This document shows positions 12,270-26,589 of a stretch of 64,000 nt of DNA, in pieces (the first letter of the stretch is position 1; every line of letters begins with the position of its first letter). Below the pieces are notes generated by a model. The model had not been told where the DNA came from and did no database searches. It saw only the letters and a list, made by a program, of their open reading frames with translations. The DNA comes from Orthonyx spaldingii (taxonomy: Eukaryota > Chordata > Aves > Passeriformes > Orthonychidae). Made by a program: the position numbers and the translations under genes. The stretch spans positions 1,034,956-1,098,955 of the forward strand of contig VZTJ01005907.1 of the NCBI GenBank assembly GCA_013397795.1, read 5' to 3'.

Positions 12270-12364
12270 ATGGAACGCAAGAGCTCTAAGCACAGTAGAG
12301 ATTGCTGAAGTGATGCTGCTGCAGCCGAACACAGAGGACCTGGACAAACGAATCCGTAACAAAG
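12270..12364 (+). other. Exon-like segment, unrecognised
   Basis: The segment lies between a ...TTGGTTACCTAG acceptor and an AAAG|GTTAGT donor. One frame stays open across all of it, coding a hydrophilic peptide that includes EIAEVMLLQPNTEDLDKRIR. I do not recognise a family. Entry and exit phases differ (2 in, 1 out). It could be an exon of an unannotated transcript, an old gene fragment or chance. Confidence 0.25.
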
Positions 12365-15300
12365 GTTAGTGTTGTCACTTCACCTCTGAAGCAGCTGGTG
12401 GTGTGAGGAGCATTAGTGTGATTTCACATCTGGGCTTCCCAATATCTGATAGCTTGGGTGTGGATGAAATAATGTTGGCATGACTTGCTTGTGAGACTGT
12501 TTTCACTTCAGTCGCCCATCAGGTGTCCTGGGGTATCTGGGAAGTCAAGGTTGTAAACCTTCAGTAGGGGTTTCACAGCCTCTCCTAAAAAGTTACCAAA
12601 TGAATAAAAATTGCTATTTATAGGGTTTCTAATCTTCAAAATAGCATTAGTTGTAGCTCTCATCTGTTACCTTAGTAGGAATACGTAAATTTATCTTGGT
12701 TTCAAGAGTGGGATAAAGACTTAATAAGGTCACAAACAGCTGCTCGGAATCAGACTTGCTGGACGTGGGGTAAGTGGGACACGTTGCTGTTCGGGTTTCC
12801 CTTTCGTGGAAGAAGAATGATGATATTTGATGCTTCTGTGAAACACTTTGTGCTCTAGTGAGGAGCAGCATGTGTGTGACACTCTCCCTTCAGCAAGCGG
12901 TAGACCTGAGGTAGGTGTGTGTCCACCCTCAGTATTTGCACTTCAGTGTTTTTGCTCACAGGATGAGTGATGTACACGATACACAGGTGCGCAGTGGCGT
13001 GGCACTGAGCGCCATTCACCCTTTATGGCCTAACCTAGCCTTTGTCAAGCCATAGTTTGGGTTTTCCCACATAAAGTGATGTTTGCTCCTTAGGAGCTCC
13101 ATTGTGGAGACGCTGGCTTTTGCCTCCTGGCTTTTGTCTTTTTACTTTTTGTGTCCAATCTGATAAGGCTGATAAACCTGCAAGCAGTGTGTGAGGAGAA
13201 TTTCCTGGCATGAGCCAAGGAATTGCTGAGATTGTTATCATTCTGTACTACAGAAGCACCCTGTTTTATTTATACACCATTTGTCTTCAGTTTCATTATG
13301 TGCCAAGAGGAAAAAAGACAGACTTTCCCTTCAAGTGGTTGCTTGTATAATCATTCATACTATGGGTGTGCGGATGCCTTGATACTTCAGCCAAATACTT
13401 TACTGCCCTAGCAGTGCTTGTGAGGGTGTTCTTCCCTCTGCTCCCACCTTGGCACACGTGTTGTGTACTCATGGTTGGAGGGCGCTTTCATCCTTGTTCT
13501 TCTAAATGTCCGCTTGAGCTAGAGCTATCTAGCTTTTCTATTTAACTGCAGATTTGTTTTCCTGATTTTGTGGGCATGGTTTTGCATAAAGGCTGTGGCT
13601 TTAAACTGTTCCAGATGCAGTTGAGCCAATTGTGACCATCAGATGAGTGCTGCCAGTGTTTATGCTGTTCAGGAAAAAGCCAGTGGAAAACATTCTGTGA
13701 GGAGGGTTTTAACTCAAACGTTTGCAAGAAACAGCAACAACTTCAGGTTTTTGTTTTTGTTTTTTTTTTTATTATTTTAGCTTCATCTTGACTCCATACT
13801 TCAAGGAGTCTTAATCTTTATGCTGGGTTACCTCAACTAGATTTTTGTTCGTTTGTTTGTTTTGTTACATCGGAGGGGAAAGGAAAACAAGGGGAAAGTG
13901 CTTGTAAATAGTTCCAGCACAAACTTTGAAAGAGCTATTTCCAAGACTGGTATCCGTCTCACTTTAAGACCTCCTGAAATTCTCAGGTGTCTGGTATCTC
14001 TGGCTGGAACTTAAGACTGGCACCAACTCCAGAGATACAGTTGCCCAGAGAAGTTGGACACTGCCCTGAAGCACTACTTGGCTGCAGCCCTTGGTAGATT
14101 CCTCGGAAGTCACTTTCCACCAGGTCATCACTTGCTGCACTATGGGCTTCACAGGCACTGGTGCCCTCCAGAGCTTGCCCTGGGTCCTGCTTTCTGGCAG
14201 TTTAGACGTTTTCACAAAGGTTCAATTTCTAATCCTTGTGCTCCTCCCAGGCAGGACCAGTGCCACCTCATGAAGCAGCCTGAGATGGTCTGAGGCTCTG
14301 GATGTGGCTCAATCTTCCTTTGCTTTTTTGGGGATACCTATTGTAGGTGGAAAGAGAGGTGTTTAGGCACAAGAGTTGATCCCCATTTCAGACTGGGCAG
14401 AGTGGATCTAATGGCCAACCCTGCTTTCCGTGCCCTGTGGTTAGAGAGCTTTTACTACTCTCCTTTAGCCACAAGTCTTGGGTTGACAGGAGAGAATCCG
14501 GCTTGACTCCTGCCTGAGTAAGCTTACAGACCAAATCCCTCCATCCTAATAGGGCCAGTCCTGGCATCCCCCCTGTGCTGTTCAAGGTAAGAGGTTGTGC
14601 CCACCTGCCTTGGTTAATGGAATAGGGCTCTCCTCAGGCTGCCTTTTCCTGGAGTACAGAGATAATGTCTGCACCTGTATCGTGAGCAATTTGCACTCAG
14701 CCTTCAGTTTTGTGTAAGGAGAATTTCTGCAGTATAATTTCCCCCTTCAGGTTGTTTCAAAGGGTTCCTTTTGGTTTTCTGAAGACACTGTCTAGTCTTA
14801 CTGTGTCCACTTTAACTTCACTCAGTAATAGCTTCTAATTTGTTGTAAAGCAAGTTTTGCCAAAAATAACTAAGCAATTAACTAATCAGTAACAATCAAG
14901 TAGACACTGATCAACACTATGCTTCAGACTTGCTCACAGTCTCTTAAATTAGCATCTCCAGTCAAAGCTCTATTCGTTGCCCTTAGTCATATGGACCTCA
15001 GTGTTAAAACATGACTTTGCTTTTCTGTTGGGAGATACCCTATTAACAGCAGGAATGAATGCTTAAGCCAAGTAATTAGATTCTCTCCTTCAAGTTTAGT
15101 CATCACTTCTCTGCAGGGACATGTTCTTCCCTTTCATTTTGGCACACTGTTTGACGTCTGAGCTTCTTAGTGAAAAGTTTGTGGCCATCTTTTCTGCTCA
15201 AACACTGTTTTTCCTCCATCCTGCAATGGTTAGAAACCTTACGGATTTAGAAACATTTCCTTTCATTCTCTTTTAATTTTCATCTCCATATGTTATTTTA

Positions 15301-16387
15301 AAACCTCTTTCCTTAGCGGATATTTAAACTGGATTAGACATCTATGAAGATCAGGTCACTGAGCCCATAGCAACCATTCTGCTGGCTGTCAAATTGATGA
15401 CAAGGGTGAGCAATGCATGCCCTTATAGCTGGCCTCCCCTGCACTGCCTCTCTCTTGACAAAATTGCCTTTTGCGCTTCCTTTACTGTTTTATCTGAGTT
15501 TTGCTTGTACTAATTACAGTTTTTCCCAAAACTGCAGATGTCCATATCTGAATCATCTGATTTTATCTTGGAGATTGAGGAACCTTTTGGTTTTCTGTTT
15601 GAACAGCATGAAATTTTTTGGGACCGCTTTCCACAACATAAGTCCAGGTCTCAGCTGTTTTATCTAAAGTTTGTGGAACCAAAGAGCTGGTTGTGACACC
15701 ACCTTATAATGAAAGTGAGAGGATGAAAACATGAAATGTCGTTAAAATGCCACCCAGCAAAGCCAGACTACCCTGGTGAACAGGGTGATGAAAGCAGCTA
15801 CCTGGAAGTGTGGTTGCATCTTTACCAAGGAGTGTACTGACGTGAGGGCTTCCAGGAATGGTAAGCTTTCAGCAGAACAGTGCCCTGCTCACCTCTCTCC
15901 TAAGGACTGCAAAATACTGCACCTCATAATTTATTCAGACTCTAGGGACAGCAGGGTTGTCTACTAAGTGAAGAGTCTGTAGAAACAGATGTTGCTCCTG
16001 TAAAAATGATATGACCTTGTGTGTAGCTAATATGTGCCTTAACAGATATATACTTTTTATGTTCATTATCTGAGAAATGTGAAGCTTATTGAAGTTGTAC
16101 TTTGAGAGGGTGTTTGTCTGTGCCAAGGCAATCTCTTTGCATGGATGAGGACAAGACTGAAAAACTTTAGGCAAATGCCTTCACATAAGGGTTTTTGAGT
16201 TAATCAGTAAACATGCAAAAGAAGTTTAAAACTTTCTTACAACATGTTTATATGTTTATATACAGATTGAGCTTCCAAAGCTGTATTTTCATTCCACAGC
16301 TTACTTAACCTTACTGTGCAGTTGTTGTTGGTGAGCATAGATATTAGGTGAAAGTTAGAAGGTGTGTTTGGCATGTGTGTGATGGGT
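12365..16387. other. Intergenic, no gene recognised
   Basis: Mixed composition with T-rich runs near 13746-13780 and 13840-13865. Short frames around 14.0-14.6 kb on both strands overlap each other and show no family signature. No repeat family could be assigned with confidence. Confidence 0.6.
13746..13780 (+). repeat. T-rich low-complexity tract
   Basis: TTTTTG units pass into a run of T and end in ATTATTTTAG. Confidence 0.8.
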
Positions 16388-16455
16388 CATAGAATCATTG
16401 AATATGCTGAGTTTGAAGTGACCTGTCAGGATCATCATGTCCCAGCTCCTGATCA
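16388..16455 (-). mobile_element. CR1 LINE 3' end fragment
   Basis: Read on the minus strand, this is the terminal piece of an avian CR1. On the plus strand it begins CATAGAATCATTGAATATGC and continues with a degenerate version of the usual tail region (TGAGTT, GAAG-GACC, GATCATC). It is strongly 5'-truncated and diverged. The assignment rests on remembered CR1 consensus and was not aligned. Confidence 0.75.
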
Positions 16456-19400
16456 AATCAGCAGGCATTGGAACCTGGGTTAAAAATTACAGGGCTGGGA
16501 TTCCTCCTGAATTATGTGAGATCCAGACCTGGATCAGCATGTCACCTGTGATTTTCTATAGGTTAGCTTGGAGATCTAGAAATACAGAATTTGATACTGC
16601 AGGGTTTAGTCATTTATGTGTATTGTCTTGATTTAATCGGTTTATTTTACAGTGATTAAATGCTGTTGTTTGAGACGAGAAATTAGTACGAGGTTACAAT
16701 GGGGACTTGAGGGAAAGCTATGAGGGACTATTTTGATTTATTGTGAGAACTTGAGTGGGTAGGCTCAGAAACAGTGGACTGTGTTAGGCAGCACTGCCTG
16801 TGTGGGGGGGGCTGGGAAGTGTTCGTGGAATACCTTGTGGAATGCATCCCCAGCCCTAGCTCCCCACTCAGTCAGCCTGTCAAATTATTGCAGCTTTTGA
16901 GCTGTGTGTATGCTGTTTGCACAGAAGCTGCAACATTGGAAAGGTGACCACAGATAGGGCAAGCTCTCCTCCTTCCTCAAAATGTCCCACAGCATGGCCG
17001 TGAGGCCACAGCTGCTCCACTGGACCTGCTCTGTAAGGCCACAGTCTTCCAGGAACACAGCTGTGCTTTGTTCCCTGTTGGCATTAGGCCACTGCTCCAA
17101 ATAAGAGATTTCTTGCTGTGTATTTGTGGAAAGAAAGTTTGAGTTTCCTTTATTCCTTGCTTGCCGCATGTGGCTTGGGATCCAGTGCTGTTTGGTGGCC
17201 CGTTGTGCTGCCTGTGTGCTCACCCTCTGTCATGTTATCACCTTGTGCATGGACTCAGCTCACTCTTTGTCCTCAGCAACCAGCTGGGATAGCCTACCAG
17301 CATTTCCTGTTGCTCCCAGGTCTTCTATGTGTATTTCCAGCCAAGCTTTTTTTTTTAGGATGAGACACGTGGTCATCCTGGAGCTTGCTTGCCAAAAGCA
17401 GTCCTCCATGGCCATGGCATAGGCCTCACACTCAACTTGTGCTGTGGCAATATTGAGATGGCCGAAGGTTCAGCCTGCTGACTTCCAGCGAGGGAAACCA
17501 GCTGCAAGGGACACTACACGTAATTGTCCATTGTACAAATATCCCCCTCAGGACACACCCCAAACAGTTTTGATCACGGTCCCAGCGATTGCTTGTGCAA
17601 CAGAAAGGCTCTTCAGCTTCTCAGAGATGATTGAGATGGGCTGTGCGAACACAGAGCGTGGTAATTCACTTACACGTGTTGTCACTTGAACCAGGTCCTG
17701 TGTGTCTCTGTGCTTCGTGTATATAATTGTGACTAAAAATGTAGGCATATTTAAAAATTAACTTGGGTTTTTTGTTGGGTTTTTTTTTGGTTTGTTTTTT
17801 TTTTTAAGCTGGCACGGTTTGGCAACCCCAAACTGTAAGTAATTCACTGCCTTTTCTTTCCTATCATGATTGTTGAAATTTAAACAGACCAGACCTGCTG
17901 TTCTGGTGATGATGCTTAGTCATTGGGATTTCTCAGTTGGTTTTGGTTTGTTTTGGATTTTTGTATGTTTGTTTTTAAATCTATTTAGTGAAGATTTATG
18001 TAGAATTTACTTTGCCTGAAACTGTTAAATGGAAACATAGGAGAAAAGCTGTAGAAACTGTTCTTTTAATATTATAAATTAGTATACCTTGTGACATTAG
18101 AGTTTTACACTACAAGCTGGGACATACCCATGTTCCCATTCATAATGGGACTACTCATTTTGGGATGGAATCTCTTATTCATAAATCCAATTTATTATGT
18201 GAAACAGTAATGTCCCTTAATGGCAACATCTGAAAGGTCTATCGTGTGAAGAGACACATTAAAACTAGTGAGAGTATTGTAGTGCCCTGGGCTGTAGAAC
18301 ATAAAGAAAAGAAAAATCTACTAACCAAACAATTTTTCTGTTATCAGAGCTAGAGATAATGGTCAGAATATGCATCATATTTACATTAAATTTTATTTGT
18401 GATAATGAAGGAGGTCAGACTGATCTAACACTTGTTACTTCCGAGTACAAAAAGGCCCAATAGCGTGTTTTTCAAATTTGAGAGTTTAAAAAAAAAAATT
18501 AAAGCAATCTGTATTATTTACAGGCTTTTAAAGTCTCTCCTGAAGCCAGGAAGGCCTGAAAAGACTGAATTCATAATTTAAAAATTATATTTATCTCCAT
18601 GCTTGATATATTAAAGAGCAAAATCTGGCTGATTAAACTAAAAGATACTCTTAGAGATTGGCTGAAGGCTTTGAAGTACAGGAGAAAATATTCTGCTATG
18701 TGTGGAGATAAGCAGAGATGTAGTGCTGGTGTAGGATTGCCATTGGCCCTCTGATGGTGGCTACATGAGCTAAATGCTGCCAACAGCTTTCTTCTGTTTT
18801 TCTGAATTCAGAGATAACTCAAATCCACAAACATCCAAGCTTCTTTGAGAAACTTTAACAGGTGCTGGGGACTGCTGAATGGGCGCAGATTTTATTGCTC
18901 CAGAAAAGTCAGTCTGTTACCACGGTGTTCAGAGGCTCTGGGGAACTTGCCTCGCCTTGATGCCTTGGGACAGCCTTTCTCAAAGCTTTGAGTTTTCTTT
19001 GCTTGTTGGCTATGTGATTCTAGCAAGGCAAAATCTGGACAAATTTGATGGGGGAAGAAGGCCTAGCTTGTACCTAGTCAGCTTTTGGAGCTGGTAGAAG
19101 AAGTAGTAAGCCCTCCAAGGAGATCATTTTGCTGTCAGAGGAAACTGGAAAGTATCATATACACACAACTGTTATTTCAGGCTCTTCCTCCCTGCCCCAC
19201 CTCAGTTTAAAACTGCTAAGCCCCAAAATGTTGGGGCAGTTACCCACTAGACAAGGAGCACTGCAGCTTAGCTGGCCCAAGCACATCAGATGCAATTGTT
19301 CCTCGTCCTTAATCCTCTCCCTTGATACCTCCACTGAAATGACAGTTCCATCAGATCCACAGAGTAGGCACAGAACAGCTTTCTTCTCTGTGGTGTGCCT

Positions 19401-22400
19401 GCTGCAAGCCTCTGAGTGATCATCCTGCCATGAAGGTCTCATGCCAGCCCCATCCAAGGAGCTCCCAGATGCACGTCGGGAAACAAGTTAGGCACAAGAC
19501 TTTGTTTCACTGCTCTCAATGTTGTGGGAGCCTTGAGCCACAGTTACTGCCAAAGGTTCTCTCAGCTTGATTTACGAGTTTACTTCAACAGTTGTTTTCC
19601 TCAAAATTTTTTGCTGCTTCCCAACTTTTGTGCATTTAATTTATTCTTTAGAAAAATGTAATTCTATCAGTGAGTTTTGTTCCCCCTATAAATTAGAAAG
19701 GAGGAGATAGATGACATCAGGGCTTGCTAAATGGACTTTTAGCATGGGTATGACCACATCACAGGTCCAAAGCCTGCCCTGATAGTGAGGGACTTAAAGC
19801 TGCTTCTATAACACGTATGATTCATGGCTGATGAATCTTATAGTACCGATTTTTAATATTGGAAACCTGAATTTGTCAAAAACCGTCATTTCCCTTTCAG
19901 TTGAACATGTACAGCTGTTGCAAACACTGCTGCATGCTGGTACCAAAAAATGCCACATTTTTCTTCTGCAGTTAGAACGGGAAATAATTGTGGTTTCTCA
20001 GATCCCACTCTGAAGCAGCGGGTTTTTATAGCTGGCTGACTTTAATAACTGTAATTGTACATGCAGTCCTGCTCCAGCTGTGCACCGGGCACCATGAGTC
20101 ACTGTCCAAACCCATCCCTTAGGTTCCAACCGCTCTTACAGAGATGATTCTAAAATACTCCTGCATCTCTTCTGCTCTGTTATTGGGAAGTCCCCTTCTG
20201 GTCAGGCAGCTATGTTGTGGCCATTTTAAATGGTTTTCCTGGAGTTTGCATAGGCATATCCTACATTGCAGGCTCCCAAGTCAGAGCTGGGAGCAGAAGA
20301 GTAGGCTGTCCCCAAGGAGCAGCGGCCTGGCCAGGGACGGGCATCTACAGTGATCTCACCCCAAAGCATAGCAGATAAAAGCATGTGGGCCACTGTGTGA
20401 GTCACCAGTGTCATCCTGGACCCTCTCCTGAGGGTACATGCCAGCCTGGGGAGCCTTCCCACCTCTGCTGCTCACCCCCTTGTGTCTCTGCTCTGCTTCT
20501 TGTTGTTGTCATTTCAGCATTTTTCCTAGTAGGTTAATTTGTTATAAGCATCAAGAAATGTTTACAGCAAAGAAATCCAGGAATTTGTCCACTTCGTCAG
20601 GAGAAGCCACAGTTTAAATGCTCTTCTATTACATTGTTATAAATCATACCAGGCTCTATAAATTCCTTTCTACCTGCAAAACTCAGAGCCATTTATTAAA
20701 TTGCTCAGTATTGCCTGGTGTGGCTGTTAAAAATAAACTGTGGCAGAAAAGTGACATTCACTTCATCTTGCCAAGTGGCCAGTAAGAAAGCTGTGGGTAA
20801 GGAGTTTATCCACTTCCAGCTCTCTTCCCAGCAGCTTTTGTCATGCTGTAAACAAAGTTCAAATACTTAAATATTTTAAAAATTCCTTTAAAATAATTAT
20901 AATAAATGCCTTCCTATTTCATACATTTCCTGCCCACATAGCATATTTACATATTACATGTAGCTGGAAGGTATAATTAGAGATCCCTGTTCAGGCACCT
21001 GACTCATAGCACCTTTAGCTTGCCACCATAAATAGGCATGTTCAGCTGTGACGTGATGCCTCAGCCTGTGCATTGAAGGCACCTCTGCTACTGATCTCTA
21101 GGGCAGACTTCAAAATCAGACTTCTTTTCCATAGCAAAAGGCCGTTTGACTGATTTCCAGCAGATGTTTGCACAGGCTTTGGCCCAGAGCCTGGCTCTCA
21201 GCCTATTGCTGATCTCATCAGATGAGGTGAAGATCACCTTCGTGGCAAGGCAGCTGTGAGACATCCTCTAAGTGCAGCGTGGTGAGAGCCAGGGGATGTC
21301 TGTGTCAGCTTTGCTGGAGGCCAACTGCTCATGCTGTGCTCTGGCAGGTGCTTGGTGGCAAAGCAGTAGGTCTGTGCAAACCAACTGGCCTTACTGAGAA
21401 ATCAGGCACTTGGGTCTGATTTCCTGAAGTGCTGGGGCATGCAGGAGGTGGGGAGAGAGCTGTTTGAAGATATCTCAAGGAGCTGGGTCTGCAAGTGCAC
21501 TCTGTAGTGCTACTACTGCCTGTAGCATGGATTTGAACTTGCAAATACAGGACTCTGTCCAAGAAATGTCAAATCTCTCTTGCCCAAGCTGGGAACATGG
21601 CTGAGGTGCTGTGTGGGTTTTCTGATGATTTGGAAGGTCCTTGACTGTGTGTGTGTGAATTTTACCAACTGAGTAGGATGGTTTTCCAGCAGGATCAGAC
21701 TTGGGCAAATCCCCTGTGCAGACCTGGAGTAAGACTTCCCAAAATGTTTGTAATACCCTTAGCAGTAGCAGGGTACATGTACTATAGCATATACGTACCC
21801 TGGATTCCCAGTTTCCTGGTAAACCTGAGTGGATTTAGTGCATGGGGGTTGCAGTCACTGCTGGACACACCCTGAAGTCCTGGGAAAACATGGAACGATA
21901 GCTCGGAATGAGAAAAAGATATACTCAGCATTCTCTAGGAAAAATTATAGTTGGCCTGTAAGTGCACCACTGTATCTGCATTGGTTAAAATGTCAGTCCC
22001 ATACACTTTCCTGGGCAGGGTGAAATTGTACAGTTCATCAGATCTGATCCCGTTTGTAAAGAAATGTTTGCTGTGGACTCTCAAGAGATTATCAGCAGTC
22101 CTGGAAGGTTGCTGAACTTGATCTCTCTCGATTGACAGAATGAATCCACATAGGATGCAGAGCAGGATGTGGTTTCTCAAGCAGGACAATGACATTCTTG
22201 AAGGAGGCTACAGACAGAGGGAACCTTAATTTTAGTTATTGAACACAGAAACATTTATCTGGTTATGCAACTCTTAGAAGGGAAGAAGAACATGGTCATT
22301 CTGTGCAGTCCTTTAAGGAAGCATTGTTATAGCTCAAGCTGTCCTTCAAACAGCCAAGTGGCATCAAGTGTTACCTGGAAAAATTAAGTACTGGGGAGAC

Positions 22401-23400
22401 TTTACACTTACAAATGGCCTGACCTTGTGCTGCGGTCTTCAAAGCTGCACATGGAAATCAAGGGACTTCTGTAACATTTGAATGGTGTTTGCTGGGTCTC
22501 AAATGATGGGTTTTTGCAGATTAGCAATCTATCCAATTAATGATACCATAATATTTTGTCTAGCAAAAACTGCTGCCAACATTTAAAAATATCTACCAAA
22601 TCCTCTTCCCATTAAAACAGTCTTGTTAAAATTGTCTGTTCCAAACAGAACGTTATTTTACTGTTCTTGATTGTGTGGTTTTCCTCCTCAGATTTCTGTG
22701 AAAGCATGTGTTTCACAAGGCATATCAAAGTTGTCTCATGGGCAAAAACATGTAAACATCAAGCGTGTGGGTTTCTTGAAATCCCCAGTAAAATGGCTAG
22801 CTATGCTGCCTTAACCATTCAGAGGCATAAGAGAAAAAAGGATTTTGCAGGCACTCCAAGCCTGAATCTGTGGAAGAGCAGAGATGAGCCTGTGACTCGA
22901 GTTGCCCATCAGGAAGTCACCCAAATGTGCTTTTTATGTTGCAGTTTCCTCGTCTGGCAGGCAATTACTGTGTAAAGGATCTGGGTTCTGCTAAAGAAAA
23001 ATAGAACACAAGGTCCATGTGTGGCTGGGCTGGGTCCATAGTTCCAGCCATACCTGCTGTTGTGATACATACTCCCGGTTCATGTTCCTGGGAAGAGTTT
23101 CCTGCAGCACTGTAGGTGGGAAGTTTCTCTCTTGCACTGGCTCCACATTGAGCTCTTTCTTCTTAATGCAGTCAATCCACTTAAGGAGGACAAGCTCATT
23201 TCTTCCTTGCCTAGTTGTTCAGGTTGAATCATTAACCAAGCACTTGAGTGACAAACCAAAATTGTTTGTTGAGTGCCTTTTGCAGTCTGCATGGACACTT
23301 GGCCTTCTGCAGGAGGTATGGTTTCCTTCTCCTACGAAATGAAAGCACCACAGACTCCCTCTGCTTGCCACCAGGCTTTAACCAGAACTGAAGTATGTAT
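16456..23400. other. Intergenic, no gene recognised
   Basis: No gene-family signature in any frame. There is a G run near 16804-16812, a T/G tract at 17765-17806, and an AT-rich, regulatory-looking block at about 20505-20760. Several 60-112-codon frames on both strands overlap and look random. Confidence 0.6.
17765..17806 (+). repeat. T/G low-complexity tract
   Basis: Runs of T broken by GG or GGG. This texture is common in avian intergenic DNA and introns. Confidence 0.8.
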
Positions 23401-23482
23401 AATAATACATAGATCTATATCTATCTACGTATACTGAAGGACACCATCTATCTCTCTCTGTATAGAACTTCTATATATACAT
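23401..23482. repeat. Degenerate ATCT/TATA microsatellite
   Basis: Imperfect ATCT and TCTC repeats (CTATATCTATCTACG, ATCTATCTCTCTCTG) end in TATATATAC. The array is old and interrupted. Confidence 0.65.
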
Positions 23483-26400
23483 AAGTTCTGTGTTGCCCCT
23501 GCTTTATGGGTGAGGAAAGGGGATGGCACACATATCCTCAAGAAAGAAGTTAACTTTTCCTTGTACTCTTCCTTTGTAGCCTTTCGAGTCTTTTGGTGAG
23601 AGGAATTATAATCCTTTTCCTCTAGAACTGCATGGACTGAAACCATTCTCTAGGATGATGATGACATGCCAGTTCTCGGTATGTGGAAATGAGTCCTGAG
23701 ATCCCACACATGGATACACAGAAGGGACTGCAAAGTGTGTTCAAGACTGGGGAGAAGATAGCCTTGTGTGAAAGGTGGGACTATTTTTTCTAATGGCTGC
23801 TTCGAGTGTTTCCTCCACAGATCTTTTTCCTTGGCTTGAAACTGTTTCCTTGGTGTCCTGGGCTGTAAATCCCTGAAGGAATAGCATAGTCTAGGTGGAG
23901 GTTGGTTGGCTTTGCCCTTTCTCCATGAGCCAAGACTGAAAAATTATTGAAATGCTGAAACTATCAATTGGGTGAGTGCTTTCACTGTAAATCCTCTTAA
24001 CCCCTATTTGTAAGAGATGAATAGGAGTCTGCAACCCACCTACTCATGTCACTCCCATTCATGTCAGAGATACAACAGCAAATACTGATTCCTCCCTTTT
24101 TAATGCAAGAGCATTTATCTGCCAGTGTTCAAACTGCAATTCCATGACATGAGAAGAGTTGTCTGGATAATTAACTAATACAATTAAAACACATCAGTTT
24201 GAGCAAATGTTCTTGTCTGTGCTTTTAAAGTGAATGGCCTGGATTTTTGCAGCAAAGTCAGTGAGATGGCACCTGAATGCAAGGTTTGTGAAGCTTTGCA
24301 GAATGATGGCCTATATTTATATTTCTTTCAGAAACTCTATTATACTGCACACAAACCTCATTTAGAGAGTTTTACTGAGACAGCACGTTCAAGCTTTCAT
24401 TATTAGGGGATGTCTGCAATGCCATTGTCTGCTTGACATTAATTCTTCCAGCTGTGCATCTATGTATTGTAATTGCCCTGATTTATTTGGTAGCAGTTTG
24501 TTTTCTGCAGTGTCCTCGTGCCTGCTCAGCACTCCTGATGCTGACATTGAACCTGGTTTGTGTGGCAGATGGGGCTGTACTGTATCAGAAAAATATGGGA
24601 ATATATGGAGATGTCAGATGGAATGCTGGTCTCTCCACTCACCCTTGGCTCTGTAATTTCATCATCCAGCCATGGAGGACCTGTGCAGGCATAACTGGCC
24701 AAGGTAATGGGTGAGCATAAGCTGCAGCTCTGCAAGAGATAAGGCACCCCTTGTTGACAGCAGAAAGAGCAAGTAACTGCTATTGTCAAAGTCTTTACTG
24801 CACCCTTAACTGCACTATTTCCTTGCTCTGTAATCTGGCCAAAGTTAGGTAGGTTTTAATAGGGACAGACACATTTCTACCACAAAGGTCACCTCTCCAC
24901 CAAATTTCAAAATTTCCCTTCTGAAGCTAGAGATCCTCATATAAAAGGTTGCCTGGATTTATTTAACGTGTGCCAAGCAGTATGTTTTTCCTTTAATAAT
25001 ATTCCTGGAAATGGCTGAACTGTTTCGGCTAAAGCAGATGCCGAACTGTTTGGAATGAAATTCTCAGTGCTAAAATTTGGCAAAGTAGAGTGGCATGGCA
25101 TTTTGTTGACACTGGGGAAGGCTGAGCGCCATGGCAGCAGGGAGGGGAGGTGGCACTGCTGTTCGGCAAACCAAGGAAACCAACAAGTGCTGCTTTTAGG
25201 AAACTGTCAGCTTAAAGCCAGTGAGGAATATCCTTGGGCTCCTGCATTCAGTGTTTTGTATGTTCACATTAAATAATGAACACAGAAACCCAGAGGCGTC
25301 AGTGCCTTCCAGCTACCTTGAACTGCTTAAATATGTAGTTTAAATCACCCAGGCTCCTTTCTCCCCACCTGTATTGCTCCTGGGCTTAAGGCTGGATTTA
25401 TATATGGAATCTATAGTTCTTTATTGGAGTTTGGCCTGAAGTAATTTATATTGCTGACTTGGTACTCTTTTACCACCTTGAAAGTCCATCTGCAGAACCC
25501 CTCTGTGCCAAGAAAGTGTCCCCCATAGATGTTTCACCAAATAGTTATACCTTTTGGGTTAAAGCCTTACAGGGCCACGATGTGAATGAGGACAAGGCTC
25601 TGTTCCTCTTCTTTGCTCTGTGCCCTGTCTCCTTTCTCTGTATGTTAGGACCTGAGTAACAGGGACATAAAGCTCCTGTTCTGCTTCCTGGTTGTATATG
25701 ATGCTTTATTACATAAATGGGCTGGGAAAAGCTCTGGCACCCCCTACGAAGTTGGCTTTGTCTCAGACAATACTATTATTTTGGGGGTAGTCACAAAGTT
25801 TTTGTCTCAAGAATTGAAAATGAATGTAGGAATGACTGAACAAACAAACCTGTTGCACTCTTAAAAAATTGCATGCCTACTAAACTCAGCACCCCAAGCT
25901 GGATTATCATGCTCTTTCCAAATTCTTGCTGTGCAAGTTCTTTCCATGTCCCCACTTGCTACTCAGACTTTTTTTTTTTTTAAATAATACTGGTACCAGA
26001 GCATGGGCCCAGCACTTCTGTGAGCTGCAGAGCTGTGAATATCTCTTTTTATGGATACAATATGTGTGTGCTGTGGCTTTGGGCACAGGGTACGTCAGTG
26101 TTAGTGTGAGGCTAATAATAACCTCTAAAGATAATTTGAGAAGTTGCTTACCTTTCCCCAGGGAACAGGACATGTCTTTGTATTTCCACCTTCAGATACA
26201 CAACCCACTTGTGGGCTTGACTGCATAGTGGATACAGTGTGAGAGTCATCCTTGCTTATGTAGAATTTTTTTTCCCTCTCCTTTATGTTTTGCTTTCCCG
26301 TCTCAGTAGCTTTCTGCCTGTTTTCTCTGAGGCTAGTGATTTCTTGGCAAGTTATTGTTCATAACCAAAGAAAGGTAGTGGGCAAGCAGCAACTGCTGTC

Positions 26401-26589
26401 ATAGGTAGCCCAAGCTGACCCTGCCAGTGCTTTGGTAGGAGAAGGAAGCTGTTTCAGAAGAGCACAGCTGTCCTGGGCTTTGTGCACACAAGGGCCGCTC
26501 AAAGCAGCCCCTTGACCCCATGCTGGCTCTGTGACCTCTGCCACTCTGACTGATAACAGTGATCGCAGTTTGTGTTGAGGCTTTGTTCC
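23483..26589. other. Intergenic, no gene recognised
   Basis: No gene or assignable repeat apart from a short poly-T near 25971-25982. The AT-rich part at about 24060-24420 has the look of conserved non-coding sequence, but this cannot be tested here. Confidence 0.6.

Noticed and set aside
13964..14585. GC-richer region with GTTGCCCAGAGAAGTTGGAC resembling a CR1 motif
   Set aside because: Only a few bases match and the following sequence does not continue as CR1.
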